Source: Crocodylus rhombifer (Eukaryota; Chordata; Crocodylia; Crocodylidae). From it: a stretch of DNA of 64,000 nt. Shown one piece after another: positions 53,216 through 64,000 of the stretch. Under the pieces are notes generated by a model. The model was not told the DNA's origin. It saw only the letters and a program-made list of their open reading frames with translations, and made no database searches. The stretch is taken from positions 744,001-808,000 of the forward strand of contig JAVSML010000030.1 in the NCBI GenBank assembly GCA_038503035.1, read 5' to 3'. The translations under genes were made by a program, and so were the position numbers. How positions within the stretch are numbered: position 1 is the first letter of the stretch; the number at the start of each line of letters is the position of its first letter.

Positions 53216-55505
53216 CAAACCTAGCACTGAGCATATATATCCTGAAAATTTTCAAAGACTTATAGCTTGGCAATACAGAGATCTGCATGACTTCAGAAAA
53301 AGGTACAACCCTGACAAAAAAGTCAGCTTCTCCTGCTAAATTTCAAGCCTCTGCTCTAAAACATGGCAACACCAGAGCTTCTCAATGAAACAGTTATAAG
53401 TATCTTTCTCCTTTTAAATTAGGAGAAGCAATTTACTTTTCCCCTTAACCTGCCCTCCTAAGTAGGTAATTATTTTGTCTGAAACTCCCCATAATGCATA
53501 CACAGCCTGGGGTGGAGACACCCAGCATGGGAAATTTTAGCCCAAACGTCTGGAAAACATCAGGCAATTTTAATAGATACCATTGCCAGCTTTGCTCATA
53601 ACAATATAACATGGGCTCTTCCATTTGAGGCTTACCCAGAAAACAACAACGTGCTGAATAATCAAGGCTGAGAGGAGAAAAAGAAAAAAAAAGTTTCCTT
53701 TTTAAAACAGAACTATTTTTATAATTTATTCTGTCTCTAGCACTGCATCCAGGGACATCAACTTTCTATTTGCCTCACACACCGCAGTTTGGCAAAATGC
53801 TGTGTTAAGTGAATCTAATTCAAATCCAAATGGCAAGACCAGGTGTTCAACTTAAGAGCAATGGGTTTAGAATTCTAGATTTTTTTTTGTGCGTCTGTGA
53901 TGGCCTCTCATAACCATCTAATTATTAGTAGTATGGTTATTATTATCCAACAACATCTTCAGAGAAAAAACTTTAAATAAAGAGTGAAGCAAGGGGGAGG
54001 GAAGGGGGAATTGCTAAGCCTCCCACCCCCTTACATAACCCAAATCCCAGATGGCCTTGTGCTAAGTGGAGGAAGATACCATAATAGCATTCACTATTAT
54101 CAATTGTGTTCAGTGACAGATGTTAAAATTATGAAAGTGCCAGTGCTCAGTCACAAAACTTCAGTAAATCTTTTAGTCTTATTCTGCACAAAATAAAAGC
54201 ATAAGTGAAAAAGGTCATGTGCAATCAAACACTAATCTTCCTAGCATGTGTATAATTCATATATGCTAGTGCCTAGGGAAGAAGCATAATAGTCATTGTA
54301 TTTGCAATACAGCCCCCTAGTCAAAGTAAATTACAGAAACAGCGGTACTGTCCCACAGATTTCTGTTCTATCGCCCACTGTAACTCTACATAATATAAAT
54401 AAAAATGCAATGTTTATTATCAGCTGTTGCTGGAACTGAGTCCATCGCTTGCTGAATCTCAGATTTCTGGGACTACATTCATTTTTATGCATTTATTTTT
54501 ACTCGTTTTTATTCTGTCATCATGTCAACAGCTCTCTCCCTTCTGCAAATACAAGCTTCCTGCAAGGTGCAGCAGGCATTGGTAAGAATCTTGTCTGGGT
54601 GACAAACTGAATTCCTTTAGTCATCCTCCAGAGATTTTTTTTCCATTTAAATAAAGTGGTTCAAATGTCCATCAATTAGCACTCACTGAAAAATTCCCCC
54701 CAGAAAAATAAAACCAGTAAAAAGAACCTGGATTTCTGAACTGATTCATCCTAGTTCAGGATGTACGTTGAATCAGGCTGATCAAGATCAAGAAGCATCA
54801 CCTGTTAGAATTAATTCATTTAAAATCAAGAAAAACTAGGGAATAAATAATATAGGCAACTTCTGATCAGTAAGTAATATTATTCACGCACAAATGTGAG
54901 GGAATATTCTGGTTGGACCAGGCACCCTTCTAGTTCCCTATATATCTAGGGATCTCAGCTCACCTTCAACACCCAGCTGTCAGAGCGTCTCTGGCTCTTT
55001 CCTTTCCACAGTTCACAGAGACTGCTATAATTTCAGTCCTTGCCATTACCAAGGTATAAGGGCTGCTAAAAATAGTTCCTTTTAGCTCTGCTAATCTCTC
55101 CAGGAGAGTCAAAGAGGAGGTATGGACATACCTTGTCAGAGGGTATTGTACACTGCGCCAAAAGGAATATTGAAGAAGATGTGCTTATTCAGGGAAGACC
55201 TGGGGTGAAGTTGGTGCTCCTGAAATCTTCCCTTGAGGAGTATCCCTTACATAGTAGGCTGTTCCTGTGCCTTATCACTCTGTCCCTCCAGGCATGTTAA
55301 AATTAGGGCTGTAAGACCCTTGACCACACAAGTACAAATGAGATCATCTGTCCCATATTAGAGACCAAATTCCACATGGTAGCCACAGAACTGTAGCAAT
55401 GTAAGTCTCCTGGTTACTTGCAGAGGCAGGACCATTGTCATTCATCCTCAGAACAAAGCAGTCCTTTGATGGCCCAGCTTTCCCCGGTTGGGTTTCCTCA
55501 ACCAG
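53216..55505. other. Unassigned AT-rich DNA
   Basis: No exon, RNA gene or repeat recognised. Confidence 0.45.
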
Positions 55506-55513
55506 TCTTTCAC

Positions 55514-56312
55514 TAGGGGTGTGCGGAATGGGTCATATTCGATTAGGATTCAGCCTGAATTGGGGACAGTGATTCGATTTGTTGATTCAGATCACTGTCC
55601 CTGATTCGATTCGGCCGAATTTGAAAATTTGATGCTAATTCGGAGAATCTGCGATTCAGCCATAGACACAGTTTTAAATGTTTTTTCTCCATATCTTGAG
55701 GTACCAGGTGCGGCTCATGAATGCTGCAATGGTGGGACAGATGGAGCATCCCACAGGAGGGCGGCGGGGGCGGGGGTATGTGCTCAGCAGTGAACCTGAA
55801 AATGGACCGGAAGTACTTCTGATTCACTTCCAGGTCCACCGCTGAGCACGCGGGGGAGCCCTCCCATGCCGCCCCCACCACTCAACAATCGGCCACAGGG
55901 GGATCCTGGGTGCCCCCCCAGACTCAGGCAGCACCAGTGGTTATGCTGGGGGGCCCCCGGGGGCCCCCTCTACATGCTCCCCAGTGAACCCGAAAGTGGA
56001 CCCAGAAGTGCTTCTGGTCCACTTCTGGGTTTGCTGCCGAGGGTGCTGGGAAGCCTCCCACACTTCTGTGGGACACTCCATCCACCCCACCATCGCAGCA
56101 TTCATGAACTGCCTGGTACCTTGAGGTATGTAGAAAAAACATTTAAAGCTGTGTCTATGTCCAAATCATCAAATCTCTCGGAATCCATTCAGAGGATTCG
56201 ATTCAGAGAAATTAAAGGGTTTCTTTATTCAATTTGGTTTTGGAGATTTGGCCACCAAATCAGACTGAATCTCTCCCAAATCGATTCAGGACCGAAGCTT
56301 CACACAGCCCTA
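55514..56312. mobile_element. Complete foldback hAT-like element with 8-bp target duplication
   Basis: Left end TAGGGGTGTGCGGAA; right end CTTCACACAGCCCTA (reverse complement TAGGGCTGTGTGAAG). Flanks TCTTTCAC (55506-55513) and TCTTTTAC (56313-56320) match at 7 of 8. Most of the element is one long inverted repeat: the left arm (ACACAGTTTTAAATGTTTTTTCT near 55669, AGGTACCAGGTGCGGCTCATGAATGCTGC near 55699) is mirrored by the right arm (near 56089-56155). The GC-rich centre carries opposed copies of a GTGGACCNGAAGTNCTTCTG-type block. No transposase, so it must have moved in trans. The 162- and 112-codon frames across it are artefacts of the inverted repeat. Confidence 0.85.
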
Positions 56313-56320
56313 TCTTTTAC

Positions 56321-57234
56321 TTGTGAGGAGCTCCCTGTAAGAGCTCTTCTCTAGCTCCTTTCATAGGACTGTCTGGCTGCCAAACCCCATATTGTCTGCT
56401 AGTCTGGTCTTTATTCTTCTCTTTCCATATCTGGCATTAGTTTTAGGTATCATGTGGCAGAGCTAGCCTGGCCCAAAGAATCTTTTCACTCTCTTCTTCA
56501 CCAGGGGAAAGCTTCTGCTGCATCACAGGGAGAAACAGTAAGAAAGTACCAGGCCCAGTTCTCCTCAATTGATTTTAAACTGTGACACATATAACTAGAT
56601 CAATTGAGTCCTTAGAGAGAAAAAGAATTTGGTAATCAACCAGCATCCAGCCACCCATGACCAGTAGGGACTACACTGTAGCAGTGAGGACAAAACTCAT
56701 GTCCTACTGTTGCCAAAGGCACAGGCTACAATAACATGAGTGGAAGAACTGCTTCAGTTTTGTCACTGTCAGAACAGAGAAGTCTGGGCTGAGCAATGTG
56801 GAGTCCATCCAATTCAAGGTGTATAAGCAGGCACATGTAAAACACCCAGAACATTATCTAGTATTATTTAATTTCTAACCAGTGAGTACCTGAAACAATG
56901 CATGAAACAAAGGCACCAATGCCACAGGATCCGTACAGCATAATGATTTCATCCAGAATTAATGGTGTTTTCTTGAAAGAGCTTTCTTTCTTGTACAACT
57001 CATTTCAAATGAGTTTAGTTCATAGGAATAAGAGCAGTAAGTTGCAATAACCTCAATGCTAGGAACAGCAGTTCAAAAGACTTGGTAACTTGATTTTGGT
57101 GACTCCAAAAGTCTTGATTTTTTCAAGAATGTATTTTCAGTGTAAGAAGAATAAGCCAGCTGCCCATATGCTATATCCAAAATACATATTTCACATCACA
57201 GATAAAAGTGGTAATTATCATGGAGTTATCTGTT
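56321..57234. other. Unassigned DNA
   Basis: Nothing recognised. Confidence 0.45.
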
Positions 57235-57430
57235 GGTTAAGCACTTACATTGTCACCACCATTCTCTTGTCCAAGCTCCTCCCAATCTTTAATGCATTTA
57301 TCCACACAACAGCCCTCTGAGGTAAGAATTATCCCCATTTGACAGATGGTAAACTGAGGCACAGAAAGACTTGCTCGCAGTTACACAGGAAATCTCTGGG
57401 GGAACTGTATCTGGCTCTCTCAGTTCCTAG
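57235..57430 (-). mobile_element. MIR SINE, antisense
   Basis: The plus strand reads CTCTGAGGTAAGAATTATCCCCATTTGACAGATGGTAAACTGAGGCACAGAAAGACTTGC, then TTACACAGGAAATCTCTGGGGG and CTCTCAGTTCC. This is the reverse complement of the MIR CORE region and head, one of the best-known ancient amniote SINEs. Confidence 0.9.
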
Positions 57431-58847
57431 GGGAGGACTCTAGACATCAATATACAAGAAAGGGAAAAATAAATCTGGGGAATAGTTTTAATTTTAATCT
57501 CATTTTATTGGATCCCATATATATAAAGACAAGAAGAGATCACACAGACTGTTTCTTTCATTATAATACTGTACACAGTATAAGGCAAGATTCAGCAAAG
57601 ACAAAATTGCCATCCCAGCTGCAGCCAATGCACTTATATCTATGAGATTATCTTTGAGAAGCAGGGTGCTAGTTGGTATAAAATTGCTCAGCCACTCTCT
57701 TTTTGTTACAATCCCATCAAACTGTTTTCTGCTTAGCCACACTGCAAATTCTATTTGAGAGCAGGGATGATTGAACATTCAAATCAAATTTTAACTCTCT
57801 CCTCAAAGAGTTAACATATTATGAGAGATCATAAAAGAAAATGCCCATTTGTACTCAAATTATAGAGAAGTCTCTTGTCTTTATCAAGTCTCAAGTGTAT
57901 TTGCACTTAAAAGCTTTTCCCCCCACTAGAAACAATAGTGCAGGTGCATTGCCCTTCAGTGTACAATGTATTTATCCTGGGAGGCAGGAAGTTGGTTTCA
58001 CACCTGTTTCTTCTTTTTATTTGCTCTTGGCCTGGCTAATTCACTGAATGTCATGATTGGTACAGCTGAGGCTGTCAGGAAGAATTACCACTTTGTAACG
58101 TGACGGACTAATTCTGGCAGTTCAGATCTTACAACGATTTGCCTTTTGTTCTTGCTTTCAGTAACGGTCTGTTTTCTATATTGTATACAAAGTGAATCTG
58201 ATCAGTAATAACAAAAAATGTAAATATGGGATAAGCTCAAACAGAAGGAAATTCTATTTTTCAGACAATTGAGAAACATTTTAATATTGTGCTGTAAAGG
58301 ATGTAAAAAAGATGATATTAAGTCTTTGAAATGACAAATAACAGAATTGCTAAAGGCTAAACTAAGTATAATGTTTCATGAAAACATGATCCAGTCTTTC
58401 TTAATTTTTGTCATAACTTAATAATACATAAAACAGAGATGGAAAGAATGGCTCGGGAATTTAAAGATAAGAGACATATAATGTGTATTTGGATTTGCTG
58501 TTGTAAGCATATCATTCCCTCAGAGTTTCAACCTTATCACTTCCAAAATAAATATTCAGGAATGGTATTGACCAATGTTGACTATAGCTGGCTATTCCAA
58601 AAAGGATGGCAAACTCAGTCACAGAGTGCTAATACATTTGATTACATTTTATAATTGATTTTGGAAAGGAAAAAAAGAATTTTTTGACAGCATTTCAAGG
58701 AAAAGATAAACAAAAACAACAAACCTTTTTGGTCAGTATTGGAAGGTGGTAAAATATGTACATATTATTTGACAAACTTTCAGTATTTGCAAAAAGAGAA
58801 AAACATTATTAAACATGTCCTCAGTTTTAAACCTCCTCTACTGAGGT
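57431..58847. other. Unassigned AT-rich DNA
   Basis: 58020-58210 keeps several CpGs (GTAACGTGACGGAC, TAACGGTCTG) and is non-repetitive; it might be conserved non-coding DNA. Confidence 0.35.
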
Positions 58848-58860
58848 CACATACAGGCAT

Positions 58861-58905
58861 TACATTTCTCCTGGGAGACTTGTAGCTCTCCCAGAAGAAA
58901 ATGTA
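58861..58905. repeat. Hairpin
   Basis: TACATTTCTCCTGGGAGA (58861-58878) pairs with TCTCCCAGAAGAAAATGTA (58887-58905) with one bulge and one mismatch. It probably lies inside a decayed DNA element that extends to about 59370 (locally GC-rich 58990-59290), whose ends were not recognised. Confidence 0.6.
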
Positions 58906-60049
58906 AGTGTACAGGCACTCATACACTTTCATCAAGAACAAAACTGGTAGGCGTAGGAGGAAAATAACCTATCTTCATCGTGGTGAAGGTCTTTACCAGG
59001 AGCTTTTCCCAGGAGAATGATCACCTGTAACATTCTCTACTACACGACTCCTCCCAGGGACCAGGAGGATTTGAGCAGTCCTAGAAAAAATCAACTGGAG
59101 GCAAAGTCTCGTGTGCCTTCCTGAGACTGGGGCCACCACTGACAAGGAGAGAAGAGGAGGAACGCCAAGTGTGAGGACTTCCCAGTGTGAGGAGTGCTCA
59201 GGAAGTTTTGCCCCACTGCACCCCATGCTTTCCCCTGCCTGGAATCACCCTGGTCTGAGGAAAGAATGAGGACCAGGGGCAGTTGCAGGCTGAATGCCTA
59301 TACTGGTCCCTCTCCCAGTAACATTTCTAGTGATGGAAATTTTTGTCTGTTCATGGCTTAAGTCATGCCCACTCTAGTGCAGATAAAAAGGGTTACAATA
59401 TAGTCTTCAGAATGGGCCAGTGATTTTATAGTTTTGTCACTTTTAATGAAGATAAGTCTCAGAAGAAATAATAGGAATTGTTGCAATTTTCAGAGCTGTA
59501 CTTTGTAAATATTTTGGGTTATATAACTTGTTAAGAGCTTTTTTAAATGGTTAATGCAATGATGTTTAAAATTGTTAACATACATTATTCTCATAACCGT
59601 TATTTATAAGTAATCACCTGCAATAATATTTTATTTGAATGTTAAATACCTAATTCTTTTGATAGAAACTTCCATCCCCAAACTACAAATATTTGCATAC
59701 TGTATACCCCATGTATAAAATAAATTGTAGTCTTTAAGCATGTAAACCACGTACTACTACTAATACCTAATCCAAATGAACTGTATATGGATATAAATAA
59801 ATGCAGCTAAGTATGATGTCAATCTTAATGATAACACTCAGCAGTCTTGAAAATTTTGTGTATCAAGCAAAATACAAGTATGTTACTTGTATTTATTACA
59901 TTCTCCTTGGATTGTCTGGTGGTCTATGGTGCTCATATAGTTAATACATTTTACAAAGGACATTAGTAAGTTCCCCTTTCCTTGAGATTCTTTCTTTGGG
60001 TTGAGAATGAAACATAACAGATGAAAATTAAGGTTCAATAGCTATGCCT
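58906..60049. other. Unassigned DNA
   Basis: GC-richer to about 59330, then strongly AT-rich. No gene recognised. Confidence 0.4.
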
Positions 60050-60185
60050 ACCTAGAATGTACCCCTTGGTGGGACAAGGACTGTCTTTTTTATGTCTTGC
60101 ACTGCACCTAGTGCAATGGGAATCTTTGTCCAGGATTGGAGTTGTCAAGTACCCCTGCAATACCTCAACAACAAGCATTTATATA
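60050..60185 (+). mobile_element. L3-like 3' tail
   Basis: GGTGGGACAAGGACTGTCTTTT followed by TTGCACTGCACCTAGTGCAATGGGAATC is the conserved terminal text of L3/CR1-clade LINEs and their SINE partners. Confidence 0.65.
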
Positions 60186-60404
60186 GACTATGTAAGAAAT
60201 ATAACATTCGATTTTGGAGTAACTTCATTGAAAATCCAGAAAATTCTGCAATTCAAAGACGAAACTCATTATTTTGGGGGTGTGCAATCATCCATGTAGT
60301 GAATGTGCAAAATGGTTGGAATATGCATTTTATGGCTTGTAGTTACCAAGATGAGATGAGGCTTATAAAAAGTTGTGGTAATATATTATGGTGACCACTG
60401 CACA

Positions 60405-60490
60405 TATATATCAGATTGTAAATTCTGTAGGATAGAAACTGTATTTACATGTCAAGCATAATGGGATCCCAAACCTAATTAAAGCTTTTG
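60405..60490 (+). mobile_element. Second L3-like 3' tail, more decayed
   Basis: AGATTGTAAATTCTGTAGGATAGAAACTGT..AAGCATAATGGGATCCC follows the same order as the tail at 60050 with more changes. Confidence 0.5.
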
Positions 60491-61057
60491 GACGTTACCA
60501 CCATTCAAACAAGATGACAGGTCTTGTCCCTAACTGCAGCCATATACTGGGAAAGAACTGAGTCTGCGAGGCCTGGGCCAGATGAAATAGAGAGATAAAG
60601 TATACTGATGACGCATCGTATCCCTGCGTGATTTTGCCCAGTGGCCTCACATACATGTTGAACTGGGTGGGTGACAGAACCCCATGGGAAAGGTTTCAGG
60701 GAGAAAAAAATATCACTCATCACCATTTTCTAGGAGCTGCCTCTCTCTTAAGAAAGAGTGGAATGAATGAAGAGTGGTCCTGTGAAACTGTAAAGAATTT
60801 ATTAGCACCTGTTGGTCAATTTTATCAAAGGCTGCTGATCCAGTAAGATCAGTAGGGTCTCCCAGCCAAGATTGTCAATCAAAGTCATGAGCACCATTTC
60901 CATATAACCAGGACTGGTCCAGGACCAGTTGTGCTTAGAGAACCAGGGATCCTGTTTTTTTCTGATTAAAAATCCCAACCTCTCTAATAAAAAAAATCCC
61001 AAAATCTCTGATAACCCCCCCATAATCCATTTTTTCCACAATTAAAATGAAATGTCA

Positions 61058-61058
61058 C

Positions 61059-61107
<49 letters not shown>
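61058..61107. repeat. (TA)n(GA)n microsatellite
   Basis: TATATA run to about 61075, followed directly by about 16 GA units. Confidence 0.95.
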
Positions 61108-61109
<2 letters not shown>

Positions 61110-61384
61110 AGAGCGAGAGGTATCAATTGAACATAAAGTGTTATTGATATGATATTTTAAAGCTATTTGGAAACCTGCCAGGGCCTAAATCATTATAATA
61201 AAATAATTTCTAAATACCTATATATTTGGCTTTTTATTTTGGTTTATATCATCTTGGAAAATCAGAGCTCCCTTTGCTCACTAGGACGTGGGGCCAGCTG
61301 CAGCTGTTTCCCCTGCTGCTTTATGGTGCTGAGTAGCCCTGATATACCAGTGCCCTTCCCCTGCTCATGCCATTGCCCCTAACT

Positions 61385-61615
61385 CACAAGCCACAAACCC
61401 CCTAGCCCTGCCAGTGTCCCTCACTTTGGACCCACAGTCCCTTGCCCTCCTCAGCCATACTAGTGCCCCTCACTCCCAGCCCACAGCCCTCCATCCCCGC
61501 TGCTTTCCCGTGCTCCCAACACACAACGCCCTGTCCTTGCCAGTGGCCCTCACTGCTGACCCGCAGTCCCCTGCCCCTTATGTTCCTCACTCCCAACCCA
61601 CAGCCCGCACAGTCC
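61385..61615. repeat. Degenerate C-rich minisatellite
   Basis: About five units of the type CCCTGCCAGTGCCCCTCACTCCCARCCCACAGCCC, with 36-50-bp irregular spacing, starting near 61391, 61441, 61491, 61533 and 61571. Confidence 0.7.
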
Positions 61616-62384
61616 CTGCCGGTGGTCAGTGGAGACATGGCAAGGACAGCCTCCAGCATGAGCTGCAAGAAGCACACCTCATGGGGAAGCACAGGCAGTG
61701 GCTGGGGAACCACACGCTGGCCCACACCACCAGCTAAAGCTTGGGCTAGGGCTGCGGTGTGATGCAGCACAGTGGGGAGACCAGTGCTGCGGTCCCCAGC
61801 ATCATCATGAAGCTGAGCGTGGCTCTGCCCCGGGCCATGCTGCAGACAACAAAAGGACGGCAAGGGACTCAGGTGGTATCCATCCCTCCCAGTCTGCAGC
61901 ATGGCAGCTGTAGCTATGATAGCTATGGCTTGTGTGGTCAGCAGCAGAGCTAGTCCAGTCTTGGTATGGGCTGCAGAGAGGAGGAGGGGATGCCTGTGGC
62001 ACTCCTCACCCTTGTCTTGGTCTCCCATACTGCATCAGGAGGCCTGGCCATGGCCTCCCCCACAGCAGCACCTCCTGGCCTCTTTACCCCTGTCCCTGAG
62101 AGCATGGGCACCAGTCCCTAGCACCGCTGGCCTGGCCATGCAGCTCCCTGACACCCCTGAAGGACCCCCCCACTCTTTTCCCCACTCTGCCACAGGAGGG
62201 GCAGGCAGCTCCAGATGGGCCCCACTGGTAACAGCACAGAGCTGGGCTCACTGGTGGCACCAAGCATTGCCTCTGACCCCACTGCCATGCCACAGCCCTG
62301 GTACCCAGATACCTTCCCCCAGCACCGAAAAAGCACCCGCCCCATCCTCACCTCCTCCAAAAACACATCCCCCCTCTACACATC

Positions 62385-62387
<3 letters not shown>

Positions 62388-62428
<41 letters not shown>
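62388..62428. repeat. (CA)n microsatellite
   Basis: About 20 CA units. Confidence 0.95.
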
Positions 62429-62430
<2 letters not shown>

Positions 62431-62540
62431 CACACAGCCCCCTGCACAGTCCCCAAGTTCTGAACTTCTAACCCACCCCCAAAGACTTACCTGTATCCAG
62501 CAACTGGGGTTGCTCCCACCACCCGTCCTGACTATATGCC

Positions 62541-62553
62541 GGGGGGGGGGGGG
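62541..62553. repeat. G13 homopolymer
   Basis: Thirteen consecutive G on the plus strand; prone to sequencing and assembly length error. Confidence 0.9.
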
Positions 62554-62735
62554 CACATGCATGCGGTACCACCTGCCTCTAATTGTCCACCTCTGCCCAC
62601 CCATCCCCGAGCAGCTCCTTGCCAGCTGAACAGCTGCCAGTCTGCAAGGGGAAGCCTGCAGTTTCCCACATTTTTCTCCTTTAAAGGGAAAATCTGCATT
62701 TTTCCATGGGAAATAGAAAAAACCCTGATCCCTGG

Positions 62736-63468
62736 TGATCACCCATTCAGTGACCTTCCCTGAAACAGATTGAGTGAAGTTAGAGAAGGGGCAACTGGCT
62801 GAGGAGTCAACATCAAACAATGGTTTCTCGAGAAGGGGTCAATCACAGACTTAAAAATGTCTGGCACCCTGATTTCCCAGAGGGAGAAATCAACAAAGCC
62901 CACCAACAATTGCTCGCATCTTCTGTACAAGCCAGGATGGACACAGGTCACAACTAGTTGCTCACATCTCCCCCAAGCACTGGTTTCAACAGTACAATAT
63001 AGTTGAAACCAATCCATGTGAACTGAGATGAGACAAGCCCAAATCTGACTCAAAAATGGAGGGATGTAGGATAATAATAGGAGTGCTGAATAATGTAGGA
63101 GTGCTGAAGAATGTACAGCAGGAAGTAGAAAAGAGCCCAGGCAATTGGCAGATAATTTCGTAGGATTTTTTGAGCTCCTTGGTGGGCAACTTCCAACTGA
63201 AGGTGCAAAGAAACTCTGAGAGAAATACAAAAGGGAAACTCTGAGCACTCAAAACTACTAGCTTTTCAAGGAAGCATTCCAAGCCATTCCCAGATTGCCA
63301 GAAGCTGTCAAGATAAACTGTCAAGTAGAATAGCCCTAAGCAAGCCAGATGTTAGCTGATTGAGGAAAAAGCACTGGCATTTTGGGAATGGAGTTCCTGC
63401 GAAAAGTATAAGAAGGCTGAGTCCGTGATTAGATGTGACCAATGAAGAAACTCAAGGAGTATGAAGTA
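62736..63468. other. Unassigned DNA
   Basis: Frames at 62739-63324 (minus) have no recognised motif. Confidence 0.4.
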
Positions 63469-63586
63469 GTGCTGATATCCTGGCAACCATCTCTGGCAAC
63501 CATCCATTGACTTTTGCTGTTGGGGTGATCATCCAGTGCTGATGTCCTGGCAACCATCCATTGACTTTTGCTGTTGGGGTGATCAT
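63469..63586. repeat. Tandem duplication, about 51-67 bp unit
   Basis: Unit 1 (63469-63535) and unit 2 (from 63536) share GTGCTGATRTCCTGGCAACCATC and CATTGACTTTTGCTGTTGGGGTGATCAT. Unit 1 carries an extra 13-bp internal duplication TCTGGCAACCATC. Confidence 0.9.
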
Positions 63587-64000
63587 TTTGAAACAAATAA
63601 AATAGATTGATATTGAGGTTCAGATTGGGATGCCAGGGAAGAATCAGGAGGTAAAAAGTTGGCATAGCTTAGTCTATGCATTTTATATAAAATATAATTC
63701 TATTTTTCAGATGATCTTTGATTGAATCAACTCTAGCAGTGGACTGCACAGCAAAATAACTGTTTAAATTAATGATTGACACTTTTCTTACATTGTTTTC
63801 AAATTACCTTAAACTTAAGTCATTGCACAAAACTAAGGCAAAGACAAATGATGGATATCAAGGTCTTTATTTTCAGGAGAGAATTCTTCTTCGGATTAGA
63901 TTTTCAGATGAGCAGAAACACCTGAAAAGCCAGTGTACATAATTATAAAAGGACAGTGATTCAAAGTCCGATTATTTGGAGATAACAAAGGAGGTTTCCT
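63587..64000. other. Unassigned AT-rich DNA to the window end
   Basis: Nothing recognised. Confidence 0.45.

Larger units (their letters stand above)
60943..62735. mobile_element. 1.8-kb terminal-inverted-repeat element, non-autonomous
   Basis: Left end CCAGGGATCCTGTTTTTTTCTGATT; the reverse complement of the right end is CCAGGGATCAGGGTTTTTTCTATT. Inside these, AAAATCCC-rich subterminal text is shared. The interior is strongly C-rich, with a degenerate minisatellite, a (CA)n and a G13 run. No transposase motif was seen in the 208- and 242-codon frames, which are Pro/Ser/Ala-rich by composition. Flanks TAGAGAAC and GTGATCAC agree at only 4 of 8, so the exact target duplication is unproven. 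Confidence 0.6.

Noticed and set aside
61402..62820. Frames of 190-242 codons on both strands
   Set aside because: Composition-driven frames in a C-rich transposon with minisatellite and (CA)n; Pro/Ser/His runs only.

Overview
This window reads as intergenic and/or intronic DNA of an amniote, most likely a crocodilian and less likely a turtle. The reasons are CR1 retroposons of several ages, MIR/CORE-type SINE fragments, L2/L3-like LINE remnants, many hAT-like and palindromic miniature DNA transposons, low GC outside repeats, and no compact gene organisation. The species call is inference; no host gene was recognised with certainty. Almost all open frames are either decayed CR1 reverse-transcriptase frames or chance ORFs.

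Layout. 1-330 holds an antisense LINE fragment that resembles the RTE family, followed by a 92-bp-spaced direct repeat. 2.7-6.9 kb carries CR1 3' ends, a nested hairpin, a 1-kb TAGGG-ended foldback DNA element, and an L2-like LINE split by a miniature transposon. 6.9-14 kb is mostly unassigned AT-rich DNA with one MITE. At 14.2-14.9 kb two candidate coding exons face each other tail to tail: a plus-strand exon with a CUB-domain-like end and a minus-strand exon with a coiled-coil-like end. They are the only hints of host protein-coding sequence. 15-25.5 kb is mainly unassigned, with SINE fragments and a GC-rich block at 16.0-16.9 kb. 25.56-26.46 kb looks like a candidate regulatory island, with an RFX X-box and a POU-type palindrome. 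27-29.6 kb has three DNA-transposon relics. 30.1-31.6 kb is a plus-strand CR1 with its RT domain. 32-40 kb is mostly unassigned, with SINE and CR1 scraps.

40.1-44.8 kb is an ancient, nearly complete CR1 (endonuclease to 3' end) broken by at least three later insertions. 46.6-49.0 kb is a three-layer nest: a palindromic MITE was hit by an LTR element (TG...CA ends, 4-bp GTTA duplication, TATA and CCAAT boxes), and the LTR was itself hit by a young CR1 whose C-terminal frame is still open. 50.1-51.9 kb is a minus-strand CR1. 52.7 kb holds a MITE. 55.5-56.3 kb is a complete foldback hAT-like element with a 7/8 matching 8-bp target duplication. 57.2 kb is a MIR. 60.9-62.7 kb is a 1.8-kb terminal-inverted-repeat element that has accumulated a minisatellite, a (CA)n run and a G13 run. 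The rest is unassigned.

The main content is therefore a stratigraphy of transposons: nested insertions and shared flanks give a relative order of activity.
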